A DNA stretch of 52,402 bases, taken from positions 1 through 52,402 of the IMG/VR virus record IMGVR_UViG_3300034106_003179; one strand, written 5' to 3'. Of the stretch, positions 45,538 through 52,402 are shown piece after piece; position 1 is the first letter of the stretch; every line of letters begins with the position of its first letter. The notes beneath the pieces are model-generated. The model was not told the origin of the DNA. It did not search any database and worked only from the letters and a program-made list of their open reading frames with translations. The position numbers were made by a program, and so were the translations under genes. Origin of the DNA: a virus.

Positions 45538-46540
45538 GCTGCCTCAAGAAGTCGCGGTAAAACGCGGCGCGCGTTTCCAAGTGTCGGCGGGCCTCGTCGT
45601 GCAGCCGCCGCTCCTGCCGGAACGCATCATACGAACGCTTGGCAACTGCCACGTCGCTGTCGGGGTAGGCGGGGAACGTGGTCGGGGAAACGTCGATCAA
45701 CGAGTCCACCCGCTTGATCGTCCGCACGCTGCGGCCTTCCTCGACGCTCCACTCATCGCCGCCCGGCGAGACTTGGAACGCGAAGGAGCTTCCCTTGACG
45801 ATTCCTGCTCGAATGTTCGCGGCAATGTCCTTGCCGTAGGTCGTATCCGGTACCGGGAACTCGTACCGCAGGCCCACTTCGTCCACGGTCAGCCGCAACG
45901 TCTCGGGGTAGCGGGCGAGGGGAAAGTTGGCGTCGTGGTTCCAGAGTGCCCGCGTCTGCAGCGGCTTCTTGCGGCCGCGTCGTTCGGAGACAAGGCTGAA
46001 CGCGCCGGGGTCCAGCCGCTCCACGAAATCGCCCAAGTCAAGCGACAGCACGCCAAACTTCGCGGCGTACCCGACGATCCACTCACGGGACTCGTCGCTG
46101 CCTTCTTCGCTCCGCGTCTCGACCGCGAGCAGCGGCGTGTCGGATTCAACCTCGTCAAGGATCAGCGAGCGGCGTTCGATGTTCATTTCCATGCTCCTGT
46201 TGTTGTCTGCTGCGTCAATCTGCTTAGTCAGTTTGTTGGCCCATGCCCGCCCCGGATCGCCGCCCCACAAGGCCCACGCGATTCGCCCCGCACTCGGGAA
46301 CCCATCCTCGCCGGGACTCCATCCCTGCCCCTGCTTGTCGACTTCATGGCGGGCGAAGTAACTCGCCATACGCTTCGCTGTGTCGGGCGAGATATTCGTG
46401 CCGTTCGACAAATCGCGGGCACGGGCCACGCCGACCGCTGTGCCGCCGCGGTTGAACTCGTCGCGCCACGCCAGCCCCTTTGCTGCTTCTTCACGGACGC
46501 CTGCCGGGGGCGTGAAGTCAATGTGGTCATACTTCGCCAT
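45527..46540 (-). CDS. Prohead protease with N-terminal extra domain
   Basis: 337 residues. The C-terminal part (about 120-300) is an HK97-family protease: GYAAKFGVLSLDLGDFVERL, catalytic H202 in LWNHDANFPLARY, catalytic Ser near GSSFAFQVS (about 252). The N-terminal 105 residues (PPAGVREEAAKGLAWRDEFN, then GEDGFPSAGRIAWALWGGD) are a separate domain found in some phage structural proteins. It cleaves the capsid delta domain. An internal ATG (MEMNIERRS) could give the protease alone. Confidence 0.85.
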   Translation of the reverse strand: MAKYDHIDFTPPAGVREEAAKGLAWRDEFNRGGTAVGVARARDLSNGTNISPDTAKRMASYFARHEVDKQGQGWSPGEDGFPSAGRIAWALWGGDPGRAWANKLTKQIDAADNNRSMEMNIERRSLILDEVESDTPLLAVETRSEEGSDESREWIVGYAAKFGVLSLDLGDFVERLDPGAFSLVSERRGRKKPLQTRALWNHDANFPLARYPETLRLTVDEVGLRYEFPVPDTTYGKDIAANIRAGIVKGSSFAFQVSPGGDEWSVEEGRSVRTIKRVDSLIDVSPTTFPAYPDSDVAVAKRSYDAFRQERRLHDEARRHLETRAAFYRDFLRQHGR

Positions 46541-48059
46541 CGGGGTTTTCCTTGCGGCGTCGCTTCTGCGAGCGGATTGGCGGCGACGGCGGGGTGGCGG
46601 GAGTCGGCGCAGGTTGGCTTTCGTTCACGCCCGCGAGGATCGCCGTGATCTGCTGGGCGTTGATGCTCGGGAACGACGCGGCGATCAACGCCGCCGCACC
46701 GTCCTTCGTGATAAGGCCCGCCGGGACTTGCGACAGAATCGCAATCAGCCCCGTGATCTGCGCCCCGTTGAGGCTCACGTCCGCAACCTGCGGGGCGGCT
46801 GGCCCGGCGTTTGGCCGCGGAGCGTCGCCTTCGGCGGCAGGCACGCCGCCCTCGACGCCTTGCCCGTCGATGCCGCTGCCCGGCTGTTGCTGGGCCAGCA
46901 CGTCCTCGACCGACGGCGGCGCGCCAAGCGTTCCCATGTTGAGCGGGCGGTAGCGAACGTCGCCGCCCTCCACGGGGTCCATGTTTTCAAGCTCGCGGAT
47001 GTCGTCGGTCGAAAGCACGCCGATGTCCCACATGGCCCGGTAGTACGACGACCGGCTCGCAGAGTCGCCGCGGAGCAGACCTCGCACGTCGAACTCAATC
47101 AGATAGCGGTCGTCCTCGGCGATAAGGTCACGCATGAACGCGGACTCAAAACGCCGTAGCCACGGCAGGATCGTGTGCGTGACGAATTCGATCTCGGCCT
47201 GCGGTCCCGCGGTGCCGATGCCAAGCAGCCAACCGGGCACGCGGAACAGGCGGGCGATTTCTTCCAACTGGTATCGCCGCAACTCAAGGAACTGAGCGTC
47301 GCTGTTGCTGCTCTGCGGAATCTCAAACGGGCGCAGGCCGTTGGTGAGGACGGCGGTGTTGTGGGAATTTCCCACGCCCGCGTGGCGTCGGTCCCATTGC
47401 GACCGCAAGGCTTCGCGGGCTTCGCCGTTGAGTTGCCCGTCCGTCGAAAGCACGAAGCCGGGGCGAGCCCCCGCCGCGAAGAAACGCGCCCCGTGCAGTT
47501 CGCACGCTCTGGCGAGGGCGATGGCGTCCTTGCACTCCTCCACGATCCTGATGCCGTTCACGCCATCGTCGGACGGGCCGCGGACTTGGAGGATGTGCTC
47601 GTTGGCGTAGGTCGTTTCGTTGCCGCGATCTTCGCGGTACTTGTACCGAAGATTGCCGTTTTCGATCCGCTCGACCTTCATGCGGCTCGGGTGCAGCGGC
47701 ACAATCTGCCCCGCACGCAGTTCGGAGAACGCGTCGCCCCACAGGCCAACGTGAAACACCGCCTGCTCCCGCCACTCGAAGCTCGTCTGCCACCCGTTCG
47801 GCTGGGAGTGCAGCTGGCGGTAGAGCGGCAGTTCGCGGGCAAGCCGCTTGCCGCCGCCGGGCGTCCGCTCCAAGACGTGCAGCGGCAGGCTCGCCACGGT
47901 TTCGGCTACCACCCGCAAACAGGCGAACACGGCGGCAACGGTTTGGGCGTTGCTGGAATCAATCCGCACGCCCGCGTTGGATCGGCTCGACGCGTCGTCG
48001 TCCCACATGCGTTCTTCGCCGGGGAGCCAGAGGATGCGGTTGTCTGTCTTGGAAATCAT
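46527..48059 (-). CDS. Portal protein (HK97 type)
   Basis: 510 residues. SSNAQTVAAVFACLRVVAET then VASLPLHVLERTPGG is the HK97-family portal opening; later RLFRVPGWLLGIGTAGPQAE and LLRGDSASRSSYYRAMWDIG. The C-terminal 100 residues are Pro/Ala-rich. Forms the DNA channel at one vertex. ATGA overlap with the terminase. Confidence 0.92.
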   Translation of the reverse strand: MISKTDNRILWLPGEERMWDDDASSRSNAGVRIDSSNAQTVAAVFACLRVVAETVASLPLHVLERTPGGGKRLARELPLYRQLHSQPNGWQTSFEWREQAVFHVGLWGDAFSELRAGQIVPLHPSRMKVERIENGNLRYKYREDRGNETTYANEHILQVRGPSDDGVNGIRIVEECKDAIALARACELHGARFFAAGARPGFVLSTDGQLNGEAREALRSQWDRRHAGVGNSHNTAVLTNGLRPFEIPQSSNSDAQFLELRRYQLEEIARLFRVPGWLLGIGTAGPQAEIEFVTHTILPWLRRFESAFMRDLIAEDDRYLIEFDVRGLLRGDSASRSSYYRAMWDIGVLSTDDIRELENMDPVEGGDVRYRPLNMGTLGAPPSVEDVLAQQQPGSGIDGQGVEGGVPAAEGDAPRPNAGPAAPQVADVSLNGAQITGLIAILSQVPAGLITKDGAAALIAASFPSINAQQITAILAGVNESQPAPTPATPPSPPIRSQKRRRKENPDGEV

Positions 48060-49663
48060 ATGAAAAAGATTTCAGGGGTCGCGTCGGGTTTTTGCTCGCT
48101 GCCGATCCACGCTCCGATGGCTTGGCACAACGCCACCACACCGTCGATTCGTTCAGTAGATTTGGCCTTGCTCGGGTAAATGTTGCCGTAGCGGTCTTCG
48201 TGGACGGCCACGTTGCCAGCACACCACGTCAGCACCGGGTGCCCGGCGTGGCGAATCTTGGCATTGGTGATCAAGTTTTCGAGACTCTTGGCGGGGGCCG
48301 ACATGGCCCGCCCGCCCTGCGGGAATCCTCGCACTTCCACCCCGTCCCCTTGCAGCATATTGGCGAGCATCTGCCCGTTGAACTTCAAATCGACCGCCAA
48401 CTGCCGCACGTTGTATTGGCTGCAAATCTCCGCGATGTCCCGGTGCAGCACCGTGTAGTCGGTCACGTTGCCGTCCGTCGTGCGGAGGTGGCCGTCGCGT
48501 ATCCAATCCAGATACGGCACCTTGTCCCGCTGGCTCCGCTCGACCGCGTTGGACTCGGGAATCCAGAAGAACGGCAGCACGTCAATGCTCCCATCCTCGG
48601 GATCGGGGCAGACGAGGACGAGGGCCGAAAGGTCGTAGGTCGTCGCAAGGTCGAGGCCCGCGTACACGGGCCGGTCGCCAAAGTCGCGGAGCGGCACCGA
48701 ACCTTGCTGCCACGTTTCCGGTGACAGCCAGCGAACGTCGGAGGACGTCCACGTATTGAGCCGGTAGCGAAGGAACGAATTGAGTTTCGTGGGCGACTGC
48801 TCGGCCTCCTTCGCGTCGAGGGCGAAGTCGCCCGGCTTGATCGTCACGCCCCACGACGGATTGGCCTGAGGCCACACGGTCGGGTCTTTCCAATCGGCCC
48901 CCCCCTCCATCTCGTAGATGCAGGAGAAGAACGTGGGGTCATGTTTCCAATTTGCCGCGACCGCCTTGGCGTATTGGTACTGCTCGTAGCAGATGCCTTT
49001 GCGGTCGTAGCCCGCCGTCGTGATGGAGCAGAGCAGCGGTTGCTCGCGGGCCGCACCGCCGTAGCGGAGAGCGTCCCAAAGACGACGATCTTTTTGAGCG
49101 TGCAGCTCATCGAATAGCAGCCCGTGGATATTCAAGCCTTCCGCACGGAACGCATCGGCAGACAGCACGCGATAGAACGACGCCTCCTTGCGGTACGCAA
49201 TCGTGCGGCGGGAGTCGATGACTTCCAGCACGCGGGAGAGTTGCGGCGACGCCCGCACCATGCTCGCGGCCTCGCGGTAGACCACCGAGGCTTGTTCACG
49301 ATCCGCAGCCGCCCCGTACACTTCGGCTCCGTTCTCGCCGTCCATGACGAGCAGATAGAGGCCGATGCCAGCCAGCAGCGTGGACTTCCCCGACTTCTTG
49401 GCCGTCGAGATATACGCCACGCGGAAGCGGCGGGTGTCGTCGGCGAGCCGCTTCCAGCCGAACAACTCGCCCAGCATCACCGTCTGCCACTCAAGCAGCG
49501 TAAACGGCTGGCCCGCGTGCTTGCCCTTGGAGTGCCGCAGCCACTCCTCGAAGAATCCGATGGCGTGCTTCGCGGCTTCGGGGTCGAAGTAGTAATCAAG
49601 CCCCTGACGGGCGGCGTCGCTTCGCAGCGTAGGCGGCAACCGGGTCTGTATCTGCGTTTCCAT
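48056..49663 (-). CDS. terL: Terminase large subunit
   Basis: 535 residues. ATPase: Walker A-like STAKKSGKST (86-95), Walker B GLLFDELH (181-188). Nuclease: D338 (YAGLDLATTYDLS), D425 (LAVDLKFNG) and D507 (TERIDGVV). Typical Terminase_1 (HK97/YmfN-like). It overlaps the small subunit by 68 nt. Drives DNA into the head and cuts it. Confidence 0.95.
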   Translation of the reverse strand: METQIQTRLPPTLRSDAARQGLDYYFDPEAAKHAIGFFEEWLRHSKGKHAGQPFTLLEWQTVMLGELFGWKRLADDTRRFRVAYISTAKKSGKSTLLAGIGLYLLVMDGENGAEVYGAAADREQASVVYREAASMVRASPQLSRVLEVIDSRRTIAYRKEASFYRVLSADAFRAEGLNIHGLLFDELHAQKDRRLWDALRYGGAAREQPLLCSITTAGYDRKGICYEQYQYAKAVAANWKHDPTFFSCIYEMEGGADWKDPTVWPQANPSWGVTIKPGDFALDAKEAEQSPTKLNSFLRYRLNTWTSSDVRWLSPETWQQGSVPLRDFGDRPVYAGLDLATTYDLSALVLVCPDPEDGSIDVLPFFWIPESNAVERSQRDKVPYLDWIRDGHLRTTDGNVTDYTVLHRDIAEICSQYNVRQLAVDLKFNGQMLANMLQGDGVEVRGFPQGGRAMSAPAKSLENLITNAKIRHAGHPVLTWCAGNVAVHEDRYGNIYPSKAKSTERIDGVVALCQAIGAWIGSEQKPDATPEIFFI

Positions 49664-50123
49664 TCGTCGTCGACACCTGTGACCGGCTGCTCGGCGTCAT
49701 GCCGAACTCTTGCTCAATTCGCAGCATCGCGGCGTGGTGGCGGTGCATCTGCGTGGCCCACGGGGCGACTTGCGTGTATTTGATTCGCAGCCTGCCGTCG
49801 GTGCTGTTCGGGTCTGGCTCCCAGTGCGTGTATTGCTCGCCTGCGACCTTCACCTTCTCATAGCAGTCAAAATACAAGACCGTCTCGATGCAGTACCGCG
49901 TCAGCGTCGGCACGTCGGCCTCGGTCAGTACCCGCATCCGTGCGAGCGTTTGCACCGCTTCTTTCCAGACTTCGATGCTCTTGCCGTCGAGGGTCTTCGG
50001 CGGCGGGAAGTCCTGCGGCATGAGGGCAGGCGTCGGCTCGTCGGACGGCAGCGAATCCTTCGACGGGTTGCCGCGAATGTATTTGAGGATCGACGGTTCG
50101 GGCGGGGGGCCGCGTTTGCCCAT
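49596..50123 (-). CDS. terS: Terminase small subunit (P27-like)
   Basis: 175 residues from ATG 50123 (TGATG overlap with the folE fusion). MGKRGPPPEPSILKYIRGNP is the P27-family opening; then VWKEAVQTLARMRVLTEADV and APWATQMHRHHAAMLRIEQE followed by FGMTPSSRSQV, which are standard. Recognises packaging DNA. Confidence 0.9.
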   Translation of the reverse strand: MGKRGPPPEPSILKYIRGNPSKDSLPSDEPTPALMPQDFPPPKTLDGKSIEVWKEAVQTLARMRVLTEADVPTLTRYCIETVLYFDCYEKVKVAGEQYTHWEPDPNSTDGRLRIKYTQVAPWATQMHRHHAAMLRIEQEFGMTPSSRSQVSTTNGNADTDPVAAYAAKRRRPSGA

Positions 50124-51052
50124 CAGATGAACTCCATAAGTTCTGCGCGGGATGCTGGTTCGTCCTTCATGCAACCTAGCACGCAACTGGTAATCATTTC
50201 AGCATCTGGCTGGCGCACACCACGGCACCCCATGCACGAATGGTGTGCCTTCACCACGACGCCGACGCCTCGCGGACGAAGGTGCTCCATCAACTCTTGA
50301 GCGATCTGGTTTGTCATTCGCTCCTGCACTTGCGGACGCTTTGCAAACACTTCAACAAGCCGCGGAATCTTTGACAGGCCAATCACGCGACCGTCTGGCA
50401 CGTAGCCCACGGCGGCGGTGCCGGTGAACGGCAACAGGTGATGCTCGCACATGCTTGAGAAACGGATGCCGCGAACGACAACCATCTGGTCGCTCGTCTC
50501 GTTGAAGACGGTGCCAAGCACGCTTCGCGGTTCGACGTGCAGGCCGGAGGTCATTTCGCGGAACGCTTTGACGACTCGCTTCGGTGTGTCCAGCAGCCCC
50601 TCGCGGCTCGGGTTCTCGCCGATCCACTCAAGCAGCCGCACGACAGCGTCCTCGGGGCCGCGTTCCTGCTCCCACGGGAACTGCACCCAGCCGCTCACCT
50701 CGTCCGCGTTTGGGGCGATGTTGGCGGGCGTGTGCGGCTTGCGGAGCAGCGTGTCAACGCGGTATCCCTCGGCCACGAACGGAGCGAGCGTTGCCCCGCT
50801 GTCCGCGAGGTCGTCCACGATGAGAAGCGTGTCGCGGTCGTAGTTTGCCAGCACGTCGAGCGTGATCGCACCCTCGGCCGGAGCGATCAGCGGGAGGCCC
50901 GTGTAGGCCGCGACCGGGATGCCGCCACGCGGCACGCCATAGACGGCGACCGCCTGCGGATTCCTCGCCACGATGGCTTCGGCCCCTCGGGCCACGTCGT
51001 GCCAAGTTAGCGAACGAGCCACGCCTTGTGCTGCTGCATCGACAGTCGCCAC
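50123..51052 (-). CDS. Phosphoribosyltransferase-GTP cyclohydrolase I fusion
   Basis: 309 residues from GTG 51052, chosen because AAGGAG lies 8 nt upstream. Residues 1-130: phosphoribosyltransferase fold with AVYGVPRGGIPVAAYTG and PRPP loop IVDDLADSGAT (78-88). Residues about 135-309: FolE, with LEWIGENPSREGLLDTPKRV, zinc/active-site SMCEHHLLPF (Cys and His ligands), VIGLSKIPRLVEVFAKRPQV followed by QERMT, and HHSCMGCRGV. FolE makes dihydroneopterin triphosphate, the first step of preQ0 synthesis. The PRT partner's substrate is unknown. Confidence 0.9.
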   Translation of the reverse strand: MATVDAAAQGVARSLTWHDVARGAEAIVARNPQAVAVYGVPRGGIPVAAYTGLPLIAPAEGAITLDVLANYDRDTLLIVDDLADSGATLAPFVAEGYRVDTLLRKPHTPANIAPNADEVSGWVQFPWEQERGPEDAVVRLLEWIGENPSREGLLDTPKRVVKAFREMTSGLHVEPRSVLGTVFNETSDQMVVVRGIRFSSMCEHHLLPFTGTAAVGYVPDGRVIGLSKIPRLVEVFAKRPQVQERMTNQIAQELMEHLRPRGVGVVVKAHHSCMGCRGVRQPDAEMITSCVLGCMKDEPASRAELMEFI

Positions 51053-51648
51053 TCTGGGTTCTCCTTGATGAGATGCAGGCACCATTCGACCGCCCGCTTG
51101 TCGAGCGTCCAACCATCGAAGGCTGGACTAATGAGTTGATGAGTCGCCTTGCACGTTGGCTTTGGCACCGCCTGCCCGTGCCCCCGCACGTACTTCACTT
51201 CGTCGGCGGTGAGTTGCCGCACCGCGTGTTCGGCGACCTTCGGGCTGACCGTGATCCAGTCAAGGCCGAGGCCGCTCACGTCCTTGCTGCCGTTTGTTTC
51301 GATGGCACAGAGGAACCCCGCGGTGTGCAGGGCATCGACCAGTTCGCGGTCGGCTTGCAACGCAGGCTCGCCGCCGCTGAACACGATCCACGCCTTGTGG
51401 CCCGCGTCGTACCACTCCTGCGTCTTGCCGACCAAGGCTCGGGCTTCGTCTACGATCTCGGCGGCGCAGAGTTTTCTGCCCGACACGAACTCGGTGTCGC
51501 AGTCGAAACCGCCCGGCGAGTCGTCCGCAGCCTCCATGCGGCAGCGGAGGTTGCAGCCGGTGAAGCGGACGAACACGCTCATTTGCCCGGCTCGCATCCC
51601 TTCGCCTTGCGGCGACCAGAAAATCTCGTTGACCGTGTATTGCTTCAT
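51007..51648 (-). CDS. queE: 7-carboxy-7-deazaguanine synthase
   Basis: 213 residues from ATG 51648 (ATGA overlap with queD). NEIFWSPQGEGMRAGQMSVF then VRFTGCNLRC opens a radical-SAM fold. The third cluster cysteine is C50 in GFDCDTEF, so spacing is CX3CX13C, not the usual CX3CX2C. IVFSGGEPAL and AIETNGSKDVSG complete the family. It converts 6-carboxytetrahydropterin to CDG. Confidence 0.92.
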   Translation of the reverse strand: MKQYTVNEIFWSPQGEGMRAGQMSVFVRFTGCNLRCRMEAADDSPGGFDCDTEFVSGRKLCAAEIVDEARALVGKTQEWYDAGHKAWIVFSGGEPALQADRELVDALHTAGFLCAIETNGSKDVSGLGLDWITVSPKVAEHAVRQLTADEVKYVRGHGQAVPKPTCKATHQLISPAFDGWTLDKRAVEWCLHLIKENPEWRLSMQQHKAWLVR

Positions 51649-52040
51649 GGCTTCACCGTGACGATGGAGGTGTCGGTCTCTTGCAGGGCCAGCTCGACGA
51701 CGTTCAGGCCCGTGGCCCGCAGTTCGGAGAGGATATGCTCGGCCATGTTCTCGGCCGACGTGGGGAACGGGACTTCGTACACGCGGCAGCACGCGCCGCT
51801 GGACAGCAGCGCGTCGCGGGCGGGGTCGCTGGCGTGCAGCAGGAGCGAGTGGTCGAGGCGGTCGATGAACGGCTTGACGTGCTTTTCGATGTCCTCAAAA
51901 AGCATTGTGACGCTGCCGTTGCGTGGTTCCGATACTGTCACCGCGACGCCGTAGCGGTGCCCGTGAATCGACGCACACTTGCCGCCGATCTCCTCGTTGC
52001 GGTGGGCCGCGTAGAACTTGAAATGCTTGGTGATTGTCAT
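51645..52040 (-). CDS. queD: 6-carboxytetrahydropterin synthase
   Basis: 131 residues. FKFYAAHRN and GKCASIHGHRYGV give the zinc His and catalytic Cys, DHSLLL, PTSAENMAE and LQETDTS are the remaining family motifs. Makes 6-carboxy-tetrahydropterin from the FolE product. ATGA overlaps on both sides. Confidence 0.94.
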   Translation of the reverse strand: MTITKHFKFYAAHRNEEIGGKCASIHGHRYGVAVTVSEPRNGSVTMLFEDIEKHVKPFIDRLDHSLLLHASDPARDALLSSGACCRVYEVPFPTSAENMAEHILSELRATGLNVVELALQETDTSIVTVKP

Positions 52041-52402
52041 GCAGCCGCCAGCAACGGGTCTGGCACTCCCGCGAACTCAAACGCTTCGGCACGCTCGGTG
52101 CAAGAGCCGCACTTGCCGCACGGCCTGTCGCTGCCGACGTAGCACGTCCACGTTTTTTCGTACGGGACTCCAAGCGCGACGCCACGCTTGCAGATGTCAC
52201 CCTTGGTCATGTCGATGTAGGGAGCGTGAAGTCCGAGGGTGTGCCAATCGCACAACCCGAACGCCTTGCCCATCGCGTCCACGAACTCGGGGCGGCAGTC
52301 GGGGTAAATCGTGTGGTCGCCCGCGTGGGCTCCATAGGCCAGCCGGTCGGCCTTGCGGGCGATGGCAATGGCACCGGCAGCGGCCAGCATGAACATATTG
52401 CG
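52037..52402 (-). CDS. queC: preQ0 synthase, C-terminal part (window edge)
   Basis: Only the last 121 residues are present. The first visible codons RNMFMLAAA continue off the edge, so the N-terminal PP-loop is missing here. AHAGDHTIYPDCRPEFVDAM, YIDMTKGDICKRGVALGVPY and the four zinc cysteines in CYVGSDRPCGKCGSC are diagnostic. Converts CDG to preQ0. Confidence 0.93.
   Translation of the reverse strand, partial: RNMFMLAAAGAIAIARKADRLAYGAHAGDHTIYPDCRPEFVDAMGKAFGLCDWHTLGLHAPYIDMTKGDICKRGVALGVPYEKTWTCYVGSDRPCGKCGSCTERAEAFEFAGVPDPLLAAA

Noticed and set aside
1-52402. Closing the window into a circle to complete queC.
   Set aside because: The left 110 bases do not encode the missing N-terminal PP-loop half of QueC, so the ends do not join directly.

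Overview
The window is most of a temperate, tailed double-stranded DNA phage genome (Caudoviricetes) with siphovirus-type gene order: small and large terminase, portal, prohead protease, HK97-type capsid, connectors, tail tube, frameshifted chaperone pair and a 1276-residue tape measure. The DNA is GC-rich. Almost every gene reads on the minus strand in tightly overlapping (ATGA/GTGA/TAATG) operons; the one clear plus-strand gene is a tyrosine recombinase. Several small families, and hairpins resembling planctomycete-type integron attC sites, suggest a Planctomycetota host. That is inference; the sequence does not prove the host. The window ends inside queC, so it is not a closed genome.

Layout in transcription order (right to left). 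52.4-50.1 kb: a 7-deazaguanine (preQ0) pathway, queC (5' part outside), queD, queE and a phosphoribosyltransferase-FolE fusion, coupled to the terminase genes. 50.1-43.3 kb: packaging, portal, protease and capsid, ending in a strong terminator. 43.3-30.3 kb: a glycosyltransferase, connectors, tail tube, chaperones with a GGGAAAA slippery site, tape measure, tail proteins, a metallophosphoesterase and a DUF1599-like protein. 30.2-28.7 kb: integrase (+), a bidirectional hairpin, excisionase and a second HTH protein; a tRNA-3'-end-like block beside the integrase is a candidate attP. 28.7-14.4 kb: early region driven by two near-consensus sigma70 promoters that share an inverted repeat, then small early proteins, a DUF932 protein, SNF2-type helicase, prim-pol, UvrD-like helicase, nucleases, a GP88-like protein and a phage-borne DNA sliding clamp. 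14.3-9.1 kb: membrane and secreted proteins, a methyltransferase, a second glycosyltransferase, and a papain-like cysteine protease. 9.1-4.0 kb: adhesin-type proteins, with collagen-like and polyglycine segments. 4.0-0.1 kb: accessory genes ending in an HNH endonuclease.

The most unusual feature is at 0.96-2.63 kb. Five hairpin elements of about 85 bp separate very small ORFs. Their stems differ in sequence but stay complementary, and they keep the same two bulged bases and the same internal loop, which is the architecture of integron attC sites. Several carry a ribosome-binding site and ATG in the loop, so the 3' arm of the hairpin is translated as a shared N-terminal tag. At least four ORFs in and around the array share a C-terminal LTxEER...LRxLLER motif.

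How it fits together: queCDE and folE should supply preQ0 for DNA modification, although no transglycosylase is visible here. Prim-pol, clamp and helicases support replication, but no replicative polymerase is visible. The Int/Xis pair supports lysogeny.
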